Below, piece after piece: positions 62,504 to 64,000 of a stretch of DNA of 64,000 bases. Both the position numbers and the translations under genes were made by a program. The notes under the pieces were generated by a model. That model was given only the letters and a program-made list of their open reading frames with translations, was not told the DNA's origin and searched no databases. Location of the stretch: positions 1 to 64,000 of the IMG/VR virus record IMGVR_UViG_3300045257_000207, one strand, 5' to 3'. How positions within the stretch are numbered: position 1 is the first letter of the stretch; each line of letters opens with the position of its first letter. Source of the stretch: a virus.

Positions 62504-62511
62504 TATAAATA
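62504..62511 (+). promoter_or_regulatory. TATAAATA late-type box directly before the tRNA
   Basis: Exact late-box match ending seven bases before the tRNA 5' end. With the usual spacing the start of transcription would fall at or next to the first base of the tRNA. Confidence 0.5.
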
Positions 62512-62517
62512 GATGAT

Positions 62518-62593
62518 GCGGTAGTAGCTCAGTTGGTAGAGCGGAACCTTGCCAAGGTTCAGGTCGTGGGTTCGAGTCCCATCTACCGCTCCA
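62518..62593 (+). tRNA. tRNA-Gly (anticodon GCC), CCA encoded
   Basis: Full cloverleaf: acceptor GCGGTAG / CTACCGC, D-stem GCTC / GAGC, anticodon stem GAACC / GGTTC with loop TTGCCAA (anticodon GCC at 62551-62553), T-stem GTGGG / CCCAT with loop TTCGAGT, discriminator T and encoded CCA. It reads GGC and GGT codons. Confidence 0.95.
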
Positions 62594-62607
62594 TTTTGGA
62601 GTACCGC

Positions 62608-62814
62608 ATGAAAGAATCTCTTCTCGCCTTGATTGATAAGTGCATCTTCCACACTGAAGAAGAGATTCGTTTGGTTTTGGAACCATTGGGTTATATCGTG
62701 GAGATAGGAGATAATGGAATATCTGCACATATCTTCGATCAAGATGGTAAGAAAATAGCTTCCGTAATATCCATTCCAGATCACAGTGTTACAAAATCCA
62801 AGAAAAAGAGTTGA
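62608..62814 (+). CDS. Unassigned small protein after tRNA
   Basis: 68 residues from the ATG after GGAG; a longer frame begins inside the tRNA and is rejected. It is acidic in the middle (HTEEEIRLVLEPLGY) with a basic end (SKKKS). No family recognised. It lies 15 bases after the tRNA and ends at the next promoter, whose -35 overlaps its stop. Confidence 0.65.
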   Translation: MKESLLALIDKCIFHTEEEIRLVLEPLGYIVEIGDNGISAHIFDQDGKKIASVISIPDHSVTKSKKKS

Positions 62815-62839
62815 CAACCATATTTCCTTTGTGTACAAT
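62811..62839 (+). promoter_or_regulatory. Strong sigma70-type promoter
   Basis: TTGACA, 17 bases, TACAAT (six and five of six). It serves the HTH/NUMOD-like gene at 62885 and overlaps the stop of the gene before. Confidence 0.85.
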
Positions 62840-62884
62840 CGTTGATAATTGAACAAACAATTACAACCCAAAGGAGTCCTTAAT

Positions 62885-63349
62885 ATGACCACAGTCAACA
62901 AGTACGTTCGCTACTCGTCACAGTCCAATCTACGCGACACCGACGTGATCGATATGCGCGAAAAGTATCGGAGCAGCAACGCAAGTATTCAAGAAATTGC
63001 CGAACTGTTCGGTGTGAACCGTAGCACAGTGGAGCGTATTATCTCTCATCGTACATGGTCACACATTCCATCCCCAACCACGATCAAGAACGGTCGCTAC
63101 TCAGTCTATCCGGACGGTCGCATCTGGTCAACGGCCAGCAAGAAGTTCTTGACCCCGCGTACCACCGCATCGGGCATTCCACAAGTTCAACTTTCCACAC
63201 CAACCGGTAAGGAAACTGTGCCGGTAGCCCTCTTGGTAGCGAAGACATTCATTTCTCCGAATGTTCGCTCAATGTCAAGCATCGCATATGCCAATGCGGA
63301 TACCATGGATACCCACTTCATTAACCTTTCGGTTAAGACCAAGAAGTAA
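62885..63349 (+). CDS. HTH plus NUMOD4-like DNA-binding protein
   Basis: 154 residues, starting at the ATG eight bases after AAGGAG; the upstream frame passes through the promoter region. Residues about 15-56 contain a helix-turn-helix (IQEIAELFGVNRSTVERIISHRTW). Residues about 68-125 (YSVYPDGRIWSTASKKFL..., PVALLVAKTFI) resemble the NUMOD4/HNH-associated beta domain found with homing endonucleases. No HNH catalytic core is present, so it may be a regulator derived from a homing endonuclease. It has a strong early promoter and its own terminator. Confidence 0.7.
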   Translation: MTTVNKYVRYSSQSNLRDTDVIDMREKYRSSNASIQEIAELFGVNRSTVERIISHRTWSHIPSPTTIKNGRYSVYPDGRIWSTASKKFLTPRTTASGIPQVQLSTPTGKETVPVALLVAKTFISPNVRSMSSIAYANADTMDTHFINLSVKTKK

Positions 63350-63375
63350 GTTGAGCGTAGAAGCCATTGTATACA

Positions 63376-63403
63376 GAAACGGCCCATATGGGCCGTTTCT
63401 TTT
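63376..63403 (+). terminator. Hairpin terminator
   Basis: GAAACGGCCC / GGGCCGTTTC around ATAT, followed by TTTT, closing the HTH gene unit. Confidence 0.9.
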
Positions 63404-63420
63404 GCAGTCTCAAAAGCTTG

Positions 63421-63428
63421 GATAAATA
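63421..63428 (+). promoter_or_regulatory. Late promoter box GATAAATA
   Basis: Seven of eight positions; 23 bases before the ATG at 63452, right after a terminator. Confidence 0.6.
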
Positions 63429-63451
63429 TCTGAACCTTCCGGATTAAGCCA

Positions 63452-64000
63452 ATGAAACTCGCTGACCTAGCTCTTCACAATAATATCAAGTACCATGATG
63501 AACTCGACCCGAAATTGTGGGAAAACGAGAAATTGAAGAAGGAAGTCCGTTCCAAATTGTTGGAAATCGGAGAGGCATTCTTAGAATTCCTCGAAATAGA
63601 CGAAAACGCTCTACAAGACTATCTTCTGGTAGGCTCAGCGGCCAATTACAATTGGTCACAATTCTCTGATATCGACTTGCATGTCGTTTTGGACTATGAC
63701 ATCGTTGGGCAATCGTGTAACATGGATATCGTGGAAGAATTCCTTTTCGCAAAACGCGGTGTCTGGAAGTTGAAGCAAAAAATTACTATCATGGGGATGC
63801 CGGTTGAAGTCGGCCCACAGGATAAGAATGCCGAGTTAGAAAGTTCCGGGGCATTCTCATTGTTGGAGAACGATTGGATCAAGAAACCTGCACACAAAGA
63901 ACCCAAAGTCGATGAACACGAATATGAAGCGAAAGTTCTTGACATGAAGAAGAAAATCGACCGTATCTTATCCGGGAAGTACACGTCAGAAGAAGCTGAC
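63452..64000 (+). CDS. Predicted nucleotidyltransferase, 3' end outside window
   Basis: 183 residues are visible with no stop before the window end. VGSAANYNWSQFSDIDLHVVLDY (near residues 60-82) is the GS..DxD nucleotidyltransferase core, followed by MGMPVEVGPQD with a likely third acidic partner upstream of it. The N-terminus is acidic and helical. It is a second, different member of the superfamily besides the gene at 33753. The substrate may be RNA or small molecules. The ribosome site is weak (GGATTAAG). Confidence 0.8.
   Translation, partial: MKLADLALHNNIKYHDELDPKLWENEKLKKEVRSKLLEIGEAFLEFLEIDENALQDYLLVGSAANYNWSQFSDIDLHVVLDYDIVGQSCNMDIVEEFLFAKRGVWKLKQKITIMGMPVEVGPQDKNAELESSGAFSLLENDWIKKPAHKEPKVDEHEYEAKVLDMKKKIDRILSGKYTSEEAD

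Overview
The window is a contiguous piece of a large, T4-like contractile-tailed phage genome (dsDNA myovirus). This is shown by a proximal sheath stabiliser of the gp15 type, a tail sheath (gp18), a tail tube (gp19), a gp4-type head-completion nuclease, DsbA, a family B DNA polymerase (gp43), a sliding clamp (gp45), a T4 RNase H-type 5' nuclease, NrdA/NrdB, and many TATAAATA-type late promoter boxes. No integrase, repressor or bacterial housekeeping gene is visible. The host is not identified. A SleB-type wall hydrolase with a signal peptide and a rich set of polysaccharide-type enzymes are compatible with a Gram-negative host. Both ends of the window cut through genes.

Layout. Positions 1-18,400 hold tail and head assembly genes: a giant structural protein with a Thr/Pro stalk and LamG-like tips, the sheath stabiliser, sheath, a reverse-strand putative internal head protein, tube, tube-like initiator, head-completion nuclease, two unassigned acidic or low-complexity proteins and a 2OG-oxygenase fold whose metal ligands look lost. 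Positions 18,470-24,450 hold a lysis-type hydrolase, dsbA, and the replication genes pol, clamp, an unknown and a 5' nuclease, plus a reverse-strand membrane protein. Positions 24,500-36,000 are accessory: a repeat protein with an integrase-associated motif, a Nudix hydrolase, an AT-hook-like protein, a GlcNAc-transferase-like enzyme, a carbamoyltransferase, a two-domain glycosyltransferase, a virion-like protein, an HNH endonuclease, a nucleotidyltransferase and an unusual thymidylate synthase. Positions 36,030-43,930 run on the reverse strand. They contain a virion-like protein, a small protein, and a seven-gene, tightly overlapping glycan operon (MAF/GT42-like, pyruvyl transferase, GT-D, DegT aminotransferase, GT4+GT-D fusion, PglD-like acyltransferase, GT8-like). 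Positions 43,960-49,130 hold an unknown, nrdA, nrdB, an HD hydrolase and a small membrane protein. Positions 49,170-62,180 hold long repetitive tail fibres, a carbohydrate-binding-like fibre tip and a papain-like cysteine protease. Positions 62,200-64,000 hold small early-type genes behind consensus sigma70 promoters, a tRNA-Gly, an HTH/NUMOD-like DNA-binding protein and a partial nucleotidyltransferase.

Regulation. Two promoter classes can be read directly. Boxes matching TATAAATA (or ATAAATAC variants) lie about 15-60 bases before most structural and glycan genes on both strands, as in T4 late transcription. Good -35/-10 pairs with 17-base spacers precede a few small genes. Strong GC hairpins with T-tracts separate many of the units.

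The most interesting content is the concentration of glycan chemistry: at least eight glycosyltransferase-like domains plus carbamoyl-, pyruvyl-, amino- and acyl-transfer. Also notable are a probable capsid-targeting peptide on a reverse-strand gene, a papain-like protease beside the fibres, and a thymidylate synthase fused to a cysteine-rich N-terminus.
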